Source: Thiobacillus denitrificans (GTDB taxonomy: Bacteria; Pseudomonadota; Gammaproteobacteria; Burkholderiales; Thiobacillaceae). From it: DNA of 64,000 bases. Both the position numbers and the translations under genes were made by a program. Where the stretch lies: NCBI GenBank assembly GCA_002343685.1, contig DDRS01000021.1:62001-126000 (forward strand). Direction: 5' to 3'. A model generated the notes under the pieces. It had not been told where the DNA came from and did not search any database. It saw only the letters and a program-made list of their open reading frames with translations. Each line of letters starts with the position of its first letter. The first letter of the stretch is position 1. Positions 17,054 to 27,091 of the stretch are shown here, in pieces.

Positions 17054-18984
17054 GCCGCTTGCCGCTCGCCCTCGAATACGCTCTGGCCACCCATGTCCAG
17101 CACCTGCCCCAGGAAGGCATCGAACATCAGTACCGTCCACAGGATCACCGAATAGTCGCGCCGGCCGGACTGGTGCGCCTCGACCACTTCGCGCAGATAG
17201 TCCTGATTGAACAGGCCGGTGGACGCCAGCCGTTCGCCGAGCACCACACTGCGGATGGTAGCGGCCAGCGGGCCGCGGAACCAGGCGGCCAGCGGCACCG
17301 AGAAGCCCATCTTCTTGCGATACAGCACATCGTGCGGCAGATAGGGCTCCATCGATTTCTTCAGCAGGTATTTGCCTTCGGTACCGTGCAGTTTCAGGTC
17401 GACCGGCAGGCCCGACACCCAGCCCATCAGTTCGTGGTCGAGCAGTGGCTCGCGTACCTCGAGCGCATGCGCCATGCTGGCGCGGTCGACCTTGGTGAGG
17501 ATGTCGCCGACCAGATAGGTCTTCATGTCGAGATACTGTACCAGCGACAGTGGATCGTCGGTGGGCGCGACCGCCGCATGGCGACGCAGCACGTCCACCG
17601 CCTGGTAGCCTTGTAGCTCGCGCTTGAAGGACGGCGAGAACAGCTGTTTTCGTTGTGCATCCGACAGTAGCGAGACGCCGTGGAAATAGCCTTCGACGGT
17701 ATCGCGCGCCAGCGCCTCGAAGGTCGTCTTGGCGCGGAAGACCTTGGGCGCCCAGTCGGCCTTGGGATACAGGCGGCCCAACGCGCCGAACAGTGGGCGG
17801 CGCAGCATCAGCGGCATCGCCGCACGCATGCGTTCCTCATAACGGAACCAGCGATAGCGCCGGTAGCCGGCGAAGTGTTCGTCGCCGCCGTCGCCCGACA
17901 AGGCAACCTTCACGTGCTTGCGCGCGAGTTCGCACACCCGGTAGGTCGGCAGCGCGGACGAGTCGGCATACGGTTCGTCATACACCTGGGCAAGCTTGTC
18001 GACCAGGCTGAAATCGTTGGAGGCGACGGTTTCGACATGGTGGTGCGTGCGGTAACGATCGGCAACCTGCTGGGCGAATTCGATTTCGTTGAACGCGGGG
18101 TCGTCGAAGCCGATCGAGCAGGTGTTCACCGGCGTGGCGGACTGGGTCGCCATCATCGCCACCACCGCGCTGGAATCGACGCCGCCCGACAGGAAGGCGC
18201 CCAACGGCACGTCGGCAATCATGCGCAGGCGGATCGATTCCTTCATGCGTGCCACCAGTTCATCCATCGCGTCCGCTTCGTCCTTCACCGCCACCGGCGT
18301 GAAGGGCATGTCCCAGTACTGCTTCGGCAGCGCGCGTGCCTGACCGCGTTTGAGGGTGAGCGTGAAACCGGGCGGCAGTTTGTACGCCCGCTTGAAAATG
18401 GTACGCGGCTCCGGCACGTAGCCGTAGGCGAAGTATTCCTCGACCGCCAACGGATCGATGTCCCGCGCCAGGCTGGGGTGCACCATCAGCGACTTCAGTT
18501 CCGAGCCGAAAATGAATTCGCCGGTTTCGAGGAAGGCGTAATACAGCGGCTTGACGCCGAAGCGGTCGCGCACGACGAACAGCGTTTCCTGCTTGCGGTC
18601 CCACAGCGCAAACGCAAACATGCCGCGAAAGCGTGCGACGCAGGCTTCGCCCCAGGCTTCCCAGGCATGGACGATGACTTCGGTATCGGAATGGGTGCGG
18701 AAGGTGTGGCCGAGCGCCTCCAGTTCGGGCACCAGTTCCTGGAAGTTGTAGATTTCACCGTTGAACACGACGACGACCGAGCCGTCCTCGTTGAACAGCG
18801 GCTGCTGGCCGGAGGACAGGTCGATGATGGACAAACGCCGATGCCCCAGTCCCACACCGGGCTCCAGATGCAGGCCGCCTTCGTCGGGGCCGCGATGGAA
18901 CTGGGTTTCGTTCATGCGATGCAGCAGCTCGCGTGAAATCTCGTTCACGCCGCTGGTATCGAAAATGCCGGTAATGCCGCACAT
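17050..18984 (-). CDS. XrtA-system amidotransferase (asparagine synthase type)
   Basis: 644 aa, complete glutamine-hydrolysing asparagine synthase homologue. MCGITGIFD keeps the nucleophilic Cys2; QFHRGPDEGG and VVFNGEIYNF complete the glutaminase pocket. The synthetase half has FLSGGVDSSAVVAMM (about 262), LSGDGGDEHFAGY (about 355) and KKMGFSVPLAAWF near the C-terminus. It corresponds to the exosortase A-associated amidotransferase family (TIGR03108 as I recall) and probably amidates a uronic acid or amino acid carried by the polysaccharide. Contrast with the cysteine-less homologue at 6607-8433. Confidence 0.92.
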   Translation of the reverse strand: MCGITGIFDTSGVNEISRELLHRMNETQFHRGPDEGGLHLEPGVGLGHRRLSIIDLSSGQQPLFNEDGSVVVVFNGEIYNFQELVPELEALGHTFRTHSDTEVIVHAWEAWGEACVARFRGMFAFALWDRKQETLFVVRDRFGVKPLYYAFLETGEFIFGSELKSLMVHPSLARDIDPLAVEEYFAYGYVPEPRTIFKRAYKLPPGFTLTLKRGQARALPKQYWDMPFTPVAVKDEADAMDELVARMKESIRLRMIADVPLGAFLSGGVDSSAVVAMMATQSATPVNTCSIGFDDPAFNEIEFAQQVADRYRTHHHVETVASNDFSLVDKLAQVYDEPYADSSALPTYRVCELARKHVKVALSGDGGDEHFAGYRRYRWFRYEERMRAAMPLMLRRPLFGALGRLYPKADWAPKVFRAKTTFEALARDTVEGYFHGVSLLSDAQRKQLFSPSFKRELQGYQAVDVLRRHAAVAPTDDPLSLVQYLDMKTYLVGDILTKVDRASMAHALEVREPLLDHELMGWVSGLPVDLKLHGTEGKYLLKKSMEPYLPHDVLYRKKMGFSVPLAAWFRGPLAATIRSVVLGERLASTGLFNQDYLREVVEAHQSGRRDYSVILWTVLMFDAFLGQVLDMGGQSVFEGERQAA

Positions 18985-19007
18985 GCTAGTTATCTGTCCC
19001 TGTCGAT

Positions 19008-20165
19008 TTATCGGGTAGTTCGACGGCCGCTCAGCGTCCGGTCGTATACCGCGGCATACGCCTCGGCCATCGCCGGAATGCTGTAGCGCTGCTCGGCCTG
19101 CCGCCGGGCGTTGCCGCCCTGCCGCGCGATGCGCGCCGGCGCCTCCGGACCGCCAAGATAACCCAGCAAGGCCTGTGCCATATTCTCCGCGTCACCGGCC
19201 GGCACCAACCGTCCGGTGACGCCGTCTTCCACCAGCTCGACGTTGCCGCCCACTGCAGTGGCGACCACCGGCAGCCCGCTCGCCAAGGCCTCGAGTATGG
19301 TATTGGAGATGCCCTCGTTTTTCGACGGCAACACGAACACGTCGAATGCCTGCATCAGTGTCGCGATGTCATGGCGTTCACCCGGCAACCAGGCCAGATG
19401 CGCCATTCCTGCCTGCGCCAGCAATTCCATGCAAGCCGCACGTGCGGGCCCTTCGCCGACGATGACCAGCCGCGCCTCCACGGCCAGTTCGGGAGACTGA
19501 CGGAGCGCCTGGATAAAGGCGCGCGTGAGCATGGGATAGTCCTTGACCTCGACCATTCGACCGACCGACCCGAAGACCGTGCTGTCGGCGTCGGCGAATC
19601 CGGGCGGCAGAACCGCCGGCCGCGCACCGGCACGCGGGTGGAATTTCACGCTGTCGACGCCATTGTAGATCTGGTTCAGCTTGCTCGGCGACACCCCGAC
19701 AGTCTGGCGTAGCCAGCTTTCAAGATCACGGCTGACCGCAATGTAATTCGACACGAACGCCCTGGCGGCACGGCGCAGCAGATTGTATTTCCAGTTGCGG
19801 CCATGCAGGTCGAACACGTCGCGCCCATGCTCGCCATGGACGGTGGCGTGCACGCCGGCGGCAGCGGCGACGAATTGCGCTTCCAGCGCGGCCAGATTGC
19901 GGGTGTGCACCAGATCCGGTTTGAGCTGGTGCAGCAGTCGCCACAGCCGCACGGTCCAGCCGAGGCCATGCCCCGGCGCACGGTGCAGCGCATGGAACTC
20001 GACCGGCTGCGCCGTGATGCGTTGGCGAAAATCGCTGTAGTCGGTGAGCGCAACCACGGTATGCCGGTAGCGCTGCGGCGGCAGGGTATTGAACAGGTTG
20101 ATCATGCCGTTCTCCATGCCGCCGGTATCGAAACGGTGGACGATATGCACGATGTGTGCGGTCAC
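19008..20165 (-). CDS. XrtA-system glycosyltransferase (TIGR03088 type)
   Basis: 385 aa GT4 enzyme. HIVHRFDTGGMENGMINLFN is the signature start of this exosortase A-linked family. FGSVGRMVEVKDYPML (about 195) and SKNEGISNTILEALASGLPVVAT (about 285) are the C-terminal donor-binding elements. The start is a GTG at 20165 overlapping the XrtA stop as GTGA. 23 bp separate its end from the next gene. Confidence 0.92.
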   Translation of the reverse strand: MTAHIVHIVHRFDTGGMENGMINLFNTLPPQRYRHTVVALTDYSDFRQRITAQPVEFHALHRAPGHGLGWTVRLWRLLHQLKPDLVHTRNLAALEAQFVAAAAGVHATVHGEHGRDVFDLHGRNWKYNLLRRAARAFVSNYIAVSRDLESWLRQTVGVSPSKLNQIYNGVDSVKFHPRAGARPAVLPPGFADADSTVFGSVGRMVEVKDYPMLTRAFIQALRQSPELAVEARLVIVGEGPARAACMELLAQAGMAHLAWLPGERHDIATLMQAFDVFVLPSKNEGISNTILEALASGLPVVATAVGGNVELVEDGVTGRLVPAGDAENMAQALLGYLGGPEAPARIARQGGNARRQAEQRYSIPAMAEAYAAVYDRTLSGRRTTR

Positions 20166-21718
20166 TGCCCGTCGACCTGGTCGAGCCCGCGGGCGATGGC
20201 AGGCTCCATGTCCGCCGCAAAGCGTGCCAGGGTGGCGGTCGCCGCCTTGAAATCGGCATTCTGGTACGGCGTGGCGATCAGCACCGACAGGCCGTCGTCG
20301 CGTACCAGCCTGGCCCGGTCAAACGCAAGGATCAGCTTGGCGAGATAGTCGTTGACGACGGAGTGCTGATCAATCAGGTTCCATTGCCACACCAGCAGGC
20401 GCTGGCCGTTACTCCCGCGCATCTTGGCCTGTCGCACCTGCCGCGCGATTCCGTCGATCCGTACGGTGACGATCGTTTCGCCGACGTTCGACCAGGCCGG
20501 GTCCTTCTGCTTGATCATGTAATTCTGCGAGTTGATGAGCTCGGCGCCCTGCCGCTGGGTTACGTAGTAATTCAGTTCCAGCATCACGTCATGTCCCGCC
20601 TGCGTATAGGACTGGCGCAGCTGGCGGTCGGCCCCGATCCAGTGCGGCATCCAGGTCGTGAAGGCCTCGCCGGGTTGCCAGCCGCCGGCCGCTTCGACCT
20701 GCAATGCCGGCATGTCGGGCAACGGACGTGACTCGATCCAATGTGCATACATCGGCCACAGGCCGGCCACCCCCAGCGCGAGGAGGGCCGCCGGCAGGAT
20801 CGACCGCGACGCCATGCCTGTTCCTCCTGTCTCCGCCGGCGCGACAGGCTGCGGCGAAGCAGGCTCCATCTGGTCGTCTTCGCGCCAGAAACCGCCGATC
20901 CAGAACAGCAGCATCATGACGATGCCGAAGAACACCCAACCGTAGATGTAGTGGTCGACGCCGAGCGCCAGCTTCATGTCGGACAGGTGGGCGATCATCA
21001 CGATCATGAAGGCCCGCCCGCTGTTGGCGAAGACCGGAACGATCATCGCCGCAATGGAGAATAGCAGGCGTCGCTTCCATGAGCGGTAGGTGAGGTAGGC
21101 GTACAGCACACCGAGCGTCACCGAGGCGATCAGGTAACGCAAACCGGAGCAACCTTCCACTACCGACCAGTCGCCGCTGGGGATACTGAAGAACGTGCCC
21201 TCACGGTACACCGGAATGCCGGTGGCCTGCAGCATCGAGACGGTGAAATCGGCGGTCACGCCCATCAAGGGCTGGATCAGGAACTCGCCCATCGGGACCG
21301 CGAAGAAAAGGAACATCAGCGGGAAAAATGCCGCCCGCACGAATGCCGCGCCGAGCAGGGTCCATACCGCGGCGATCAGCATGGCGATGAATGCGAGTTG
21401 CGCGACGACATTGACGCTTCCGGCGTCGGCCAGCAGCCAGCCGACGCCGGCGGCCGCCAGCAGATACAGGCCGCGCAGGTCGGCGCGCGGCCGGATTCGC
21501 GCCAGTTCGTCGCGCTTGCGCCAGATGAGCCAGATACTGATGGGAACGATCAGATAGCCGTGGGCAAAGGTCTCCGAGCGCGCCCACACTTCTTCCATCG
21601 AGAGGAAGGTCGGCCAGAAGATGGCGGTCAGGAGCAGCAGGACGCCGATCGTCACACCAGCGGGCAGCCACCAGCCTCTCGGCGTGGTCACGGGAAGGGT
21701 CTCAGGCAGGGCACTCAT
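20162..21718 (-). CDS. xrtA: Exosortase A fused to EpsI domain
   Basis: 518 aa inner-membrane cysteine protease/transpeptidase that recognises C-terminal PEP-CTERM signals. About eight membrane helices in residues 20-280. The catalytic set is visible: Cys190 in VVEGCSGLRYL, Arg235 in ANSGRAFM, and His256 in GVDHYIYGW. From about residue 300 follows a periplasmic EpsI-type domain (ALQVEAAGGWQPGE ... VTQRQGAELINSQNYM), the usual fusion in betaproteobacterial EpsH. The ATG at 21718 overlaps the upstream gene as ATGA. A candidate substrate lies at 35163-36005. Confidence 0.96.
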   Translation of the reverse strand: MSALPETLPVTTPRGWWLPAGVTIGVLLLLTAIFWPTFLSMEEVWARSETFAHGYLIVPISIWLIWRKRDELARIRPRADLRGLYLLAAAGVGWLLADAGSVNVVAQLAFIAMLIAAVWTLLGAAFVRAAFFPLMFLFFAVPMGEFLIQPLMGVTADFTVSMLQATGIPVYREGTFFSIPSGDWSVVEGCSGLRYLIASVTLGVLYAYLTYRSWKRRLLFSIAAMIVPVFANSGRAFMIVMIAHLSDMKLALGVDHYIYGWVFFGIVMMLLFWIGGFWREDDQMEPASPQPVAPAETGGTGMASRSILPAALLALGVAGLWPMYAHWIESRPLPDMPALQVEAAGGWQPGEAFTTWMPHWIGADRQLRQSYTQAGHDVMLELNYYVTQRQGAELINSQNYMIKQKDPAWSNVGETIVTVRIDGIARQVRQAKMRGSNGQRLLVWQWNLIDQHSVVNDYLAKLILAFDRARLVRDDGLSVLIATPYQNADFKAATATLARFAADMEPAIARGLDQVDGQ

Positions 21719-22944
21719 GCGGGGCATGTCTCCAGGGCAGAGGATGCGGCAGGCGCCGCATCGAACAGGGCATCGATCATCGACAGATTGCGCGTCCAGT
21801 CGTAATGGGACAGGATGCAGGCGCGCGCCGGGGCGCTGGTGGTTCGCGCCTGCAATTGCGCAATGACGGCACCCGCCAGGCCGGCTTCGTCCTGTGCCAG
21901 CAGGAAGTCGCGTCCTGCCTCGGCACGGATGCCTTCCGCCGCCTGCGCGGTGACCACCACCGGACGTGCCATCGCCATCGCCTCCAGCACCTTGTTCTGG
22001 ATACCGCGCGCAATCCGCAAGGGCGCCACGGCGCACGCCGCGTGCGCCAGATAGGGCCGCACATCGGGTACGCTGCCGGTGACGACGACGCCTGGCTGGC
22101 GCGCCAGCGCCAGGACGGCTTCCGTCGGCCGGCTGCCGACGATGGTGAACTGAGCGGCCGGGACCGCCTCGCGGATGGCGGGAAACACCCGTTCCGCAAA
22201 CCAGCTCACGGCGTCGACGTTCGGCCAGTAATCCATCGCACCGGTAAAGACGACACCCAATACGTCGGACGGATAGGGATTCGGATAGTCACGCGCCGGC
22301 GAGAAGTAATCGGCATCGACACCGTTCTCGAACGCACCGATCTTGTGGCGCGCTTGCGGAACCCGGCGCTGGAGCAGTGCCGCCTCGTCGCACGACACCA
22401 GCAGCGTGGCATCGAAATCCTGCGCCACCTGCGTCTCCCATGCCGCCAGCCTGCGGCCTTCGCGCGCATAGAGCCAGGACATGGGCCAGCGCTGCGTCGG
22501 GGCGTACTGGCTCCACTTGTCGGAGTCGACGTCAACCATGTCGAGCACGCGGCGGGACAGCTTCGCCGGCATGAACTGCGCCATCGCCGAGGAAAACGCC
22601 AGGCCACGCGTCGCCTTTCCGGAGTCGGCCAGATCGGCGGCCCAGTGTTTGAGCTCGCGGCTGCGATAGTAAGGCAGCGTCAGCGCCTGGCCGGTCAACA
22701 GTCCGGCCAGGCTCGCCAATTTGGCGCGGCGTGGTTTCAGCGGCAACAGCTTGACCGAGGCGCAATAGGGCTTCAATGCATCGGCATACTGCCAGTCGTC
22801 GGGATCGTCGACGAAGGCGCCGAGGTGGACAGCGTAACGCGCGCCCAGATGCCGCAACAGATGGAACGAGCGGATCTTGTCGCCTTTGTTGGGCGGGAAC
22901 GGGATGCGATGTGCAAGAAACAGCAGCCCTTCTTTCACGCTCAC
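21715..22944 (-). CDS. XrtA-system glycosyltransferase (TIGR03087 type)
   Basis: 409 aa. FLAHRIPFPPNKGDKIRSFH is the signature N-terminus of this exosortase A-associated GT4 family. GVVFTGAMDYWPNVDAV (about 225) and PLRIARGIQNKVLEAMAMA (about 315) form the donor site. The start is GTG at 22944, overlapping the FemAB-like stop as GTGA; a second in-frame GTG lies two codons later. No membrane segment. Confidence 0.92.
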   Translation of the reverse strand: MSVKEGLLFLAHRIPFPPNKGDKIRSFHLLRHLGARYAVHLGAFVDDPDDWQYADALKPYCASVKLLPLKPRRAKLASLAGLLTGQALTLPYYRSRELKHWAADLADSGKATRGLAFSSAMAQFMPAKLSRRVLDMVDVDSDKWSQYAPTQRWPMSWLYAREGRRLAAWETQVAQDFDATLLVSCDEAALLQRRVPQARHKIGAFENGVDADYFSPARDYPNPYPSDVLGVVFTGAMDYWPNVDAVSWFAERVFPAIREAVPAAQFTIVGSRPTEAVLALARQPGVVVTGSVPDVRPYLAHAACAVAPLRIARGIQNKVLEAMAMARPVVVTAQAAEGIRAEAGRDFLLAQDEAGLAGAVIAQLQARTTSAPARACILSHYDWTRNLSMIDALFDAAPAASSALETCPA

Positions 22945-24005
22945 CCCAGATTCTTGACGATGTGCGGCCCGATGACATTGGCGAGCGCCAGCGGCATTTT
23001 CTTCCAGGCCTGGATGAAGAGGCGGTATTTGGGATTGAGCGGATTGATCTCGGGAACGTCGCTGTCGGTTACCAGGAAGTACTCGTAATACAGCGGCGTC
23101 GGCTCGAAGCCCCAGTTCTTCTTGAAGTCGAACGAACCGGTGCCGCGCTTGCTGCGGCCGAAGTCGAACACCTTGAGGCCGCGCTCGCAGGCACGGCGCA
23201 TCAATTCCCAGTACATGAAATCGTTGCCGGCCACCGCGCGCGCGGCGTCCACGCCCCCGCCGTAATACGGCAACACTTCGTCGCGGAAATAGAACGACAT
23301 CACGCTGGCGATGACCTGCCCTTCCAGCGTGATGGTGAGTACCTCGCAATCGTCACTGAACTCCTCCTTCAACAAGCGGAAGAATTTGCGCGAAAACACC
23401 GGTGTGCCCAGGCGGTGCACGCTCGCCGAATACGCCTGGAAGAATCGCGTGGTGTCGCTGTCGATTTCGCCCACCAGGCCGGCCTTGATGCCTTTACGCA
23501 CCATCGCGCGCTGCTTGCGTGGGATGGCATTCATATTGGCCTCGACGTCAGGTTCGATGGCTTTCTTGAAGGTGACGTACAGATCCTTGGTCGGCCAATG
23601 GGCATGCTGGGCCATCTGGTTGCGGTATTCGAGCGCGCCGACCTTGAGGCGTATGGCCAGGGCCTGTGCCGCCTCGTCGAGCGCGCGCCAGGCGGCGTCA
23701 TGGTCGGCGAGGATGCCGCCATAGGCGCAGAACGGCAGCGAGCCCAGGCTGTGGCCGAACAGGTGGCTACGGATTTCGGCCAACGGCAGGACGCCAACGA
23801 TCTCGCCGCCGCGTTCGGCGAGCATGAAATGCGTGCGGTGCCCGAAAGCGGCTTCGATCACGCGTTTCCAGCCGGCACGATGAAAGAACGTCGCATCCGG
23901 ATGCGCATTCACGTAGGCATCCCACTGCGCGAGATCGCGTGCCTCCAGCGCGCGCACCGTGACATCGGTCGCCATCGTTTCAACCAGAAGGGGCTCGGAT
24001 TGCAT
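22941..24005 (-). CDS. FemAB-like acyltransferase of the XrtA system
   Basis: 354 aa, GNAT-fold protein related to the peptidoglycan-bridge FemA/FemB enzymes and matching the PEP-CTERM-associated FemAB family (TIGR03019 as I recall). HPDATFFHRAGWKRVIE (about 37) and the C-terminal FDFGRSKRGTGSFDFKKNWG (about 290) are typical. Such enzymes transfer amino acids from aminoacyl-tRNA; here the acceptor may be an amino group or uronic acid of the polysaccharide, which is inference. The ATG at 24005 lies 2 bp after the deacetylase stop. Confidence 0.9.
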   Translation of the reverse strand: MQSEPLLVETMATDVTVRALEARDLAQWDAYVNAHPDATFFHRAGWKRVIEAAFGHRTHFMLAERGGEIVGVLPLAEIRSHLFGHSLGSLPFCAYGGILADHDAAWRALDEAAQALAIRLKVGALEYRNQMAQHAHWPTKDLYVTFKKAIEPDVEANMNAIPRKQRAMVRKGIKAGLVGEIDSDTTRFFQAYSASVHRLGTPVFSRKFFRLLKEEFSDDCEVLTITLEGQVIASVMSFYFRDEVLPYYGGGVDAARAVAGNDFMYWELMRRACERGLKVFDFGRSKRGTGSFDFKKNWGFEPTPLYYEYFLVTDSDVPEINPLNPKYRLFIQAWKKMPLALANVIGPHIVKNLG

Positions 24006-24007
24006 GT

Positions 24008-24853
24008 TCAATGTTTTGGCAGGAACACGCGGTCGACGCGGTCCCATTCGAAATCGGTGAGCAACTGGCGCAGTCTACCCGGCATGCGTTGCAGATTGAC
24101 GTAATGGCGGAAGCGCGTCCTGGCCGACAGGCCGGACTGGCGCGGTTGTCCGGCGTCGATCTCCCACGGGTGGAAATAGAACATGCAGGGCGCGCGATCC
24201 TCCGTGTTGACGCGATTCAGCATCCAGCGCGACATCGAATACGGCAACAGGCGGAACCAGCCGCCACCGGCTGCAGGCCAGTTGCGCCCCATCAGCGGCA
24301 CCGTGGTAGGCGGCAGTTCGAGGATGCCGGCTTCACCATTAGGACGATGCGGGAAACGTGGCGCATCGGGCATGCCGTAATGGTCGTGGCGTACCGGATA
24401 GATGCTCGAGCTGTATACGTATCCTGCGTTTTCAAGTTCCTCGACCGCCCACCAGTTCTTCCGGTTGATGGAGAAACTCGGCGCACGGTAACCGCGGATG
24501 GCGACGCTACCGAGGTCTTCGAGAATATGCTTGGCCCGGGTGATGTCGGCGCGAAATTGCTCAGGGGTCAGGTCGCTCGCGCGCTGGTGGCCGTAGCCGT
24601 GACTGGCGAGTTCGTGGCCGTTGTCGACGATACGGCGCACCACCTGCGGGTAGCGCTCGGCGATCCAGCCGAGCGTGAAGAAAGTCGCCTTGGCGTTCGT
24701 CTCGTCGAGCAGGCCGAGGATCAGGTCGACATTACGCTCGACCCGGCATGGCAGCGTGTCCCAGTCTTCGCGCCGGATATGCGGAGCGAATGCCGACACC
24801 TGGAAATAGTCCTCGACATCGATCGACATCGCGTTTTTGATGCGTTCGGCCAT
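24008..24853 (-). CDS. XrtA-system polysaccharide deacetylase
   Basis: 281 aa NodB-fold deacetylase. AMSIDVEDYFQ holds the catalytic and metal Asp pair, ELASHGYGHQ the zinc HxxxH, and RGYRAPSFSI the RxP loop; FHPWEID carries the catalytic His. No signal peptide, as usual for this exosortase-linked family (TIGR03006). It likely removes acetyl groups from GlcNAc-type residues, which fits the UDP-GlcNAc epimerase immediately upstream. ATG and upstream TAA share one base (TAATG at 24853). Confidence 0.93.
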   Translation of the reverse strand: MAERIKNAMSIDVEDYFQVSAFAPHIRREDWDTLPCRVERNVDLILGLLDETNAKATFFTLGWIAERYPQVVRRIVDNGHELASHGYGHQRASDLTPEQFRADITRAKHILEDLGSVAIRGYRAPSFSINRKNWWAVEELENAGYVYSSSIYPVRHDHYGMPDAPRFPHRPNGEAGILELPPTTVPLMGRNWPAAGGGWFRLLPYSMSRWMLNRVNTEDRAPCMFYFHPWEIDAGQPRQSGLSARTRFRHYVNLQRMPGRLRQLLTDFEWDRVDRVFLPKH

Positions 24854-25974
24854 TACGCAATCCTCGTCCCCGACAGGGCATGAACCCCTTTCGGCATGGG
24901 CAGCCAGTCCTTCAGCTTGTACGCAATGCGCATCGCCGCGCGGCCGTCCCAGTACTCGGGAATGCGGCCGGCCTTGCCGCCGCCCGCCATCACCTCGGCG
25001 AACGCGCGACGGATGGCCTCGGGATGCGGGCCGACAAGCGTGTTGGTTCCTTCGTCGAGCGTGATCGGTCGCTCGGTGTTCTCGCGCAGCGTGAGGCACG
25101 GCACGCCCAGCGCCGTGGTTTCCTCCTGGATGCCGCCGGAGTCGGTCAGCACCAGCTTGGCGTCGCGCATCAGGCCGAGCATTTCCAGGTAGCCCACGGG
25201 CGGCAGGATGAGCAGGCCGTGGAGCTTGGCGGTGAAGCCGAATTTCTCGATGTTGCCGCGCGTGCGCGGATGCAGCGGCATCACCACCGGCAAAGTACGG
25301 TTGATTTCGCCGACCACATCCAGCAGCGCGGCGAGCGTCGCCGCATCGTCCACATTGGACGGCCGGTGCAGCGTCAACACCGCATACTGCGGCAGCGTAG
25401 CGCCCAGGGTCCGGACGCTCGGCACGGCCTGTTCGAGATTGCGATACAGGGTATCGATCATCACGTTGCCGACGAACTCGACGCGCGCGGGATTGATCCC
25501 TTCGCGCTGCAGGTTGGCCAGTGCGCTGCGCTCGGTGGTGAACAACAGATCGGAAATCTGGTCGGTCAATACACGGTTGATTTCTTCCGGCATGCTGCGA
25601 TCGTAGCTGCGCAGGCCGGCTTCGACATGGATCACGCGCACGCCGCGCTTGGCGGCCACCAGCGCACACGCGATGGTGGAATTGACGTCGCCCACCACCA
25701 ACACGGCCTGCGGCTGCACACTTTCGAGCACGGGTTCGAAGCGTTTCATCACTTCAGCCGTTTGCACCGCATGGCTGCCCGACCCCACTTCCAGATGATG
25801 ATCGGGCCGCGGGATGCCCAGGTCGGCGAAAAAACTGTCACTCATCGCCGCGTCATAATGCTGGCCGGTATGCAGCAATTGCGCGGCAATGCCGGTCTCG
25901 GCCAGAGCGGCCATCACCGGAGCGATCTTCATGAAATTGGGGCGTGCGCCTGCGACGCATAAAACCTGGGTCAT
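24853..25974 (-). CDS. wecB: UDP-N-acetylglucosamine 2-epimerase (non-hydrolysing)
   Basis: 373 aa. Interconverts UDP-GlcNAc and UDP-ManNAc in the cytoplasm. VAGARPNFMKIAP at the start, HTGQHYD (about 40), HVEAGLRSYDRSMPEE (about 115), and TDSGGIQEETTALGVP (about 275) are the family's active-site segments. It supplies ManNAc or ManNAcA for the exopolysaccharide. I chose the ATG at 25974 (MTQVLCVAGARP), 10 bp after the ATPase stop; the frame is open nine codons further. Confidence 0.93.
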   Translation of the reverse strand: MTQVLCVAGARPNFMKIAPVMAALAETGIAAQLLHTGQHYDAAMSDSFFADLGIPRPDHHLEVGSGSHAVQTAEVMKRFEPVLESVQPQAVLVVGDVNSTIACALVAAKRGVRVIHVEAGLRSYDRSMPEEINRVLTDQISDLLFTTERSALANLQREGINPARVEFVGNVMIDTLYRNLEQAVPSVRTLGATLPQYAVLTLHRPSNVDDAATLAALLDVVGEINRTLPVVMPLHPRTRGNIEKFGFTAKLHGLLILPPVGYLEMLGLMRDAKLVLTDSGGIQEETTALGVPCLTLRENTERPITLDEGTNTLVGPHPEAIRRAFAEVMAGGGKAGRIPEYWDGRAAMRIAYKLKDWLPMPKGVHALSGTRIA

Positions 25975-25984
25975 GGCTGAGTCG

Positions 25985-27019
25985 TCAGTGCGAGGTATCA
26001 AGGTTGTCCGACGGCGCGTCTTCCTCTGCCGCCGCGTGGCGTTCGCTCACGGTGTAGAGAATCTTGCGCACGATGGGCAGAATGCGGTTGACCGAGCGTT
26101 CCAGCTGGTCGATGCGCTGCGTCAGCCGGGCACCATCTTCGCCATTCAGGCCGCCACCACCCTGGACATGATTGTTGACACCGGTTGTCCCGTGGAAATC
26201 CTGGTGTGCGACCTCGTTCTTCAGATCGGCAATCACCTCGGCCACTTCGGCCTCGCCAAAGTGGTTCTTCTCCTCGAGAAAGCCGAACAGCAGCAAGCGG
26301 TCGCAGGTGGTGTTGAGGCGCCGCGGAATGCCGCCGGTAAAACGGTGCAATTCGGCGAAGGCCTCGTCATCGAATCCCGGCGTGCCATGCCAGCCGACCG
26401 TACGCAGGCGGTGCTCGATGTAACCGCGCGTCTCGTCGGCATCGAGCGGCCCCAGATGGTAGGAGGCCACCACGCGCTGGCGTAGCTGCTGCATGTCCGG
26501 GCTTTGCAGAATGCCGCGGAATTCAGGCTGTCCCAGCAGGAAGGTCTGGATCAGCGAACGTTCGCTGGTCTGGAAATTGGACAGCATGCGCAGCTCTTCC
26601 ACGGCGCGCGGTGTCAGGTTCTGCGCCTCGTCCACCACCAGCAGCGCGCGCTTGCCCTGGCGCGCGGCCGCGGCCAGAAAATCCTCCAGATTTTTCAGCA
26701 GTGCGGATTTGGTCAGGCCTTCGTGCTCCAGGCCGAACGATGCGGCCACGCTACGCAAGGTGTCCTCCGCATCCAGCTGGGTCGACACCAGCTGCGCCGC
26801 CACCAGATTGTGGGACTCGAGCTGACGGAACAGGTTACGTACCAGCGTGGTCTTGCCGGCACCGACCTCGCCGGTGATGACGATGAATCCCTCGCCCAGC
26901 GACAGGCCGTAATCCAAGTAGGCCATCGCCCGCTTGTGGCCCTTGGAGCCGAAGAAAAATCGCGGATCGGGATTGAGCTGGAACGGTTTGGCGCTAAAGC
27001 GGTAATAGTCTTCGTACAT
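25985..27019 (-). CDS. XrtA-associated AAA ATPase (ExeA-like)
   Basis: 344 aa. MYEDYYRFSAKPFQLNPDPR is the typical N-terminus of ExeA/GspA-like ATPases linked to exosortase A (TIGR03015). Walker A is GEVGAGKTTLV (about 52), Walker B ALLVVDEAQNL (about 128), and SNFQTSERSLIQTFLLGQPE the sensor region. The final 60 residues are acidic and form a short predicted coil. Its role is not known; a secretion- or assembly-linked ATPase is inferred. The ATG at 27019 is used rather than a TTG two codons earlier. Confidence 0.92.
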   Translation of the reverse strand: MYEDYYRFSAKPFQLNPDPRFFFGSKGHKRAMAYLDYGLSLGEGFIVITGEVGAGKTTLVRNLFRQLESHNLVAAQLVSTQLDAEDTLRSVAASFGLEHEGLTKSALLKNLEDFLAAAARQGKRALLVVDEAQNLTPRAVEELRMLSNFQTSERSLIQTFLLGQPEFRGILQSPDMQQLRQRVVASYHLGPLDADETRGYIEHRLRTVGWHGTPGFDDEAFAELHRFTGGIPRRLNTTCDRLLLFGFLEEKNHFGEAEVAEVIADLKNEVAHQDFHGTTGVNNHVQGGGGLNGEDGARLTQRIDQLERSVNRILPIVRKILYTVSERHAAAEEDAPSDNLDTSH

Positions 27020-27091
27020 GGACAATCCGTTGTCTGAGTGGAGGCACGGCGCACGGAATAAAGCAACCGCTGTGCCATGCAGGCGGATCGG

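Noticed and set aside
15725..17155. Long open frame on the plus strand opposite the GT4 genes
   Set aside because: Antisense frame of a high-GC gene; no recognisable protein features, and the minus strand encodes clear glycosyltransferases.
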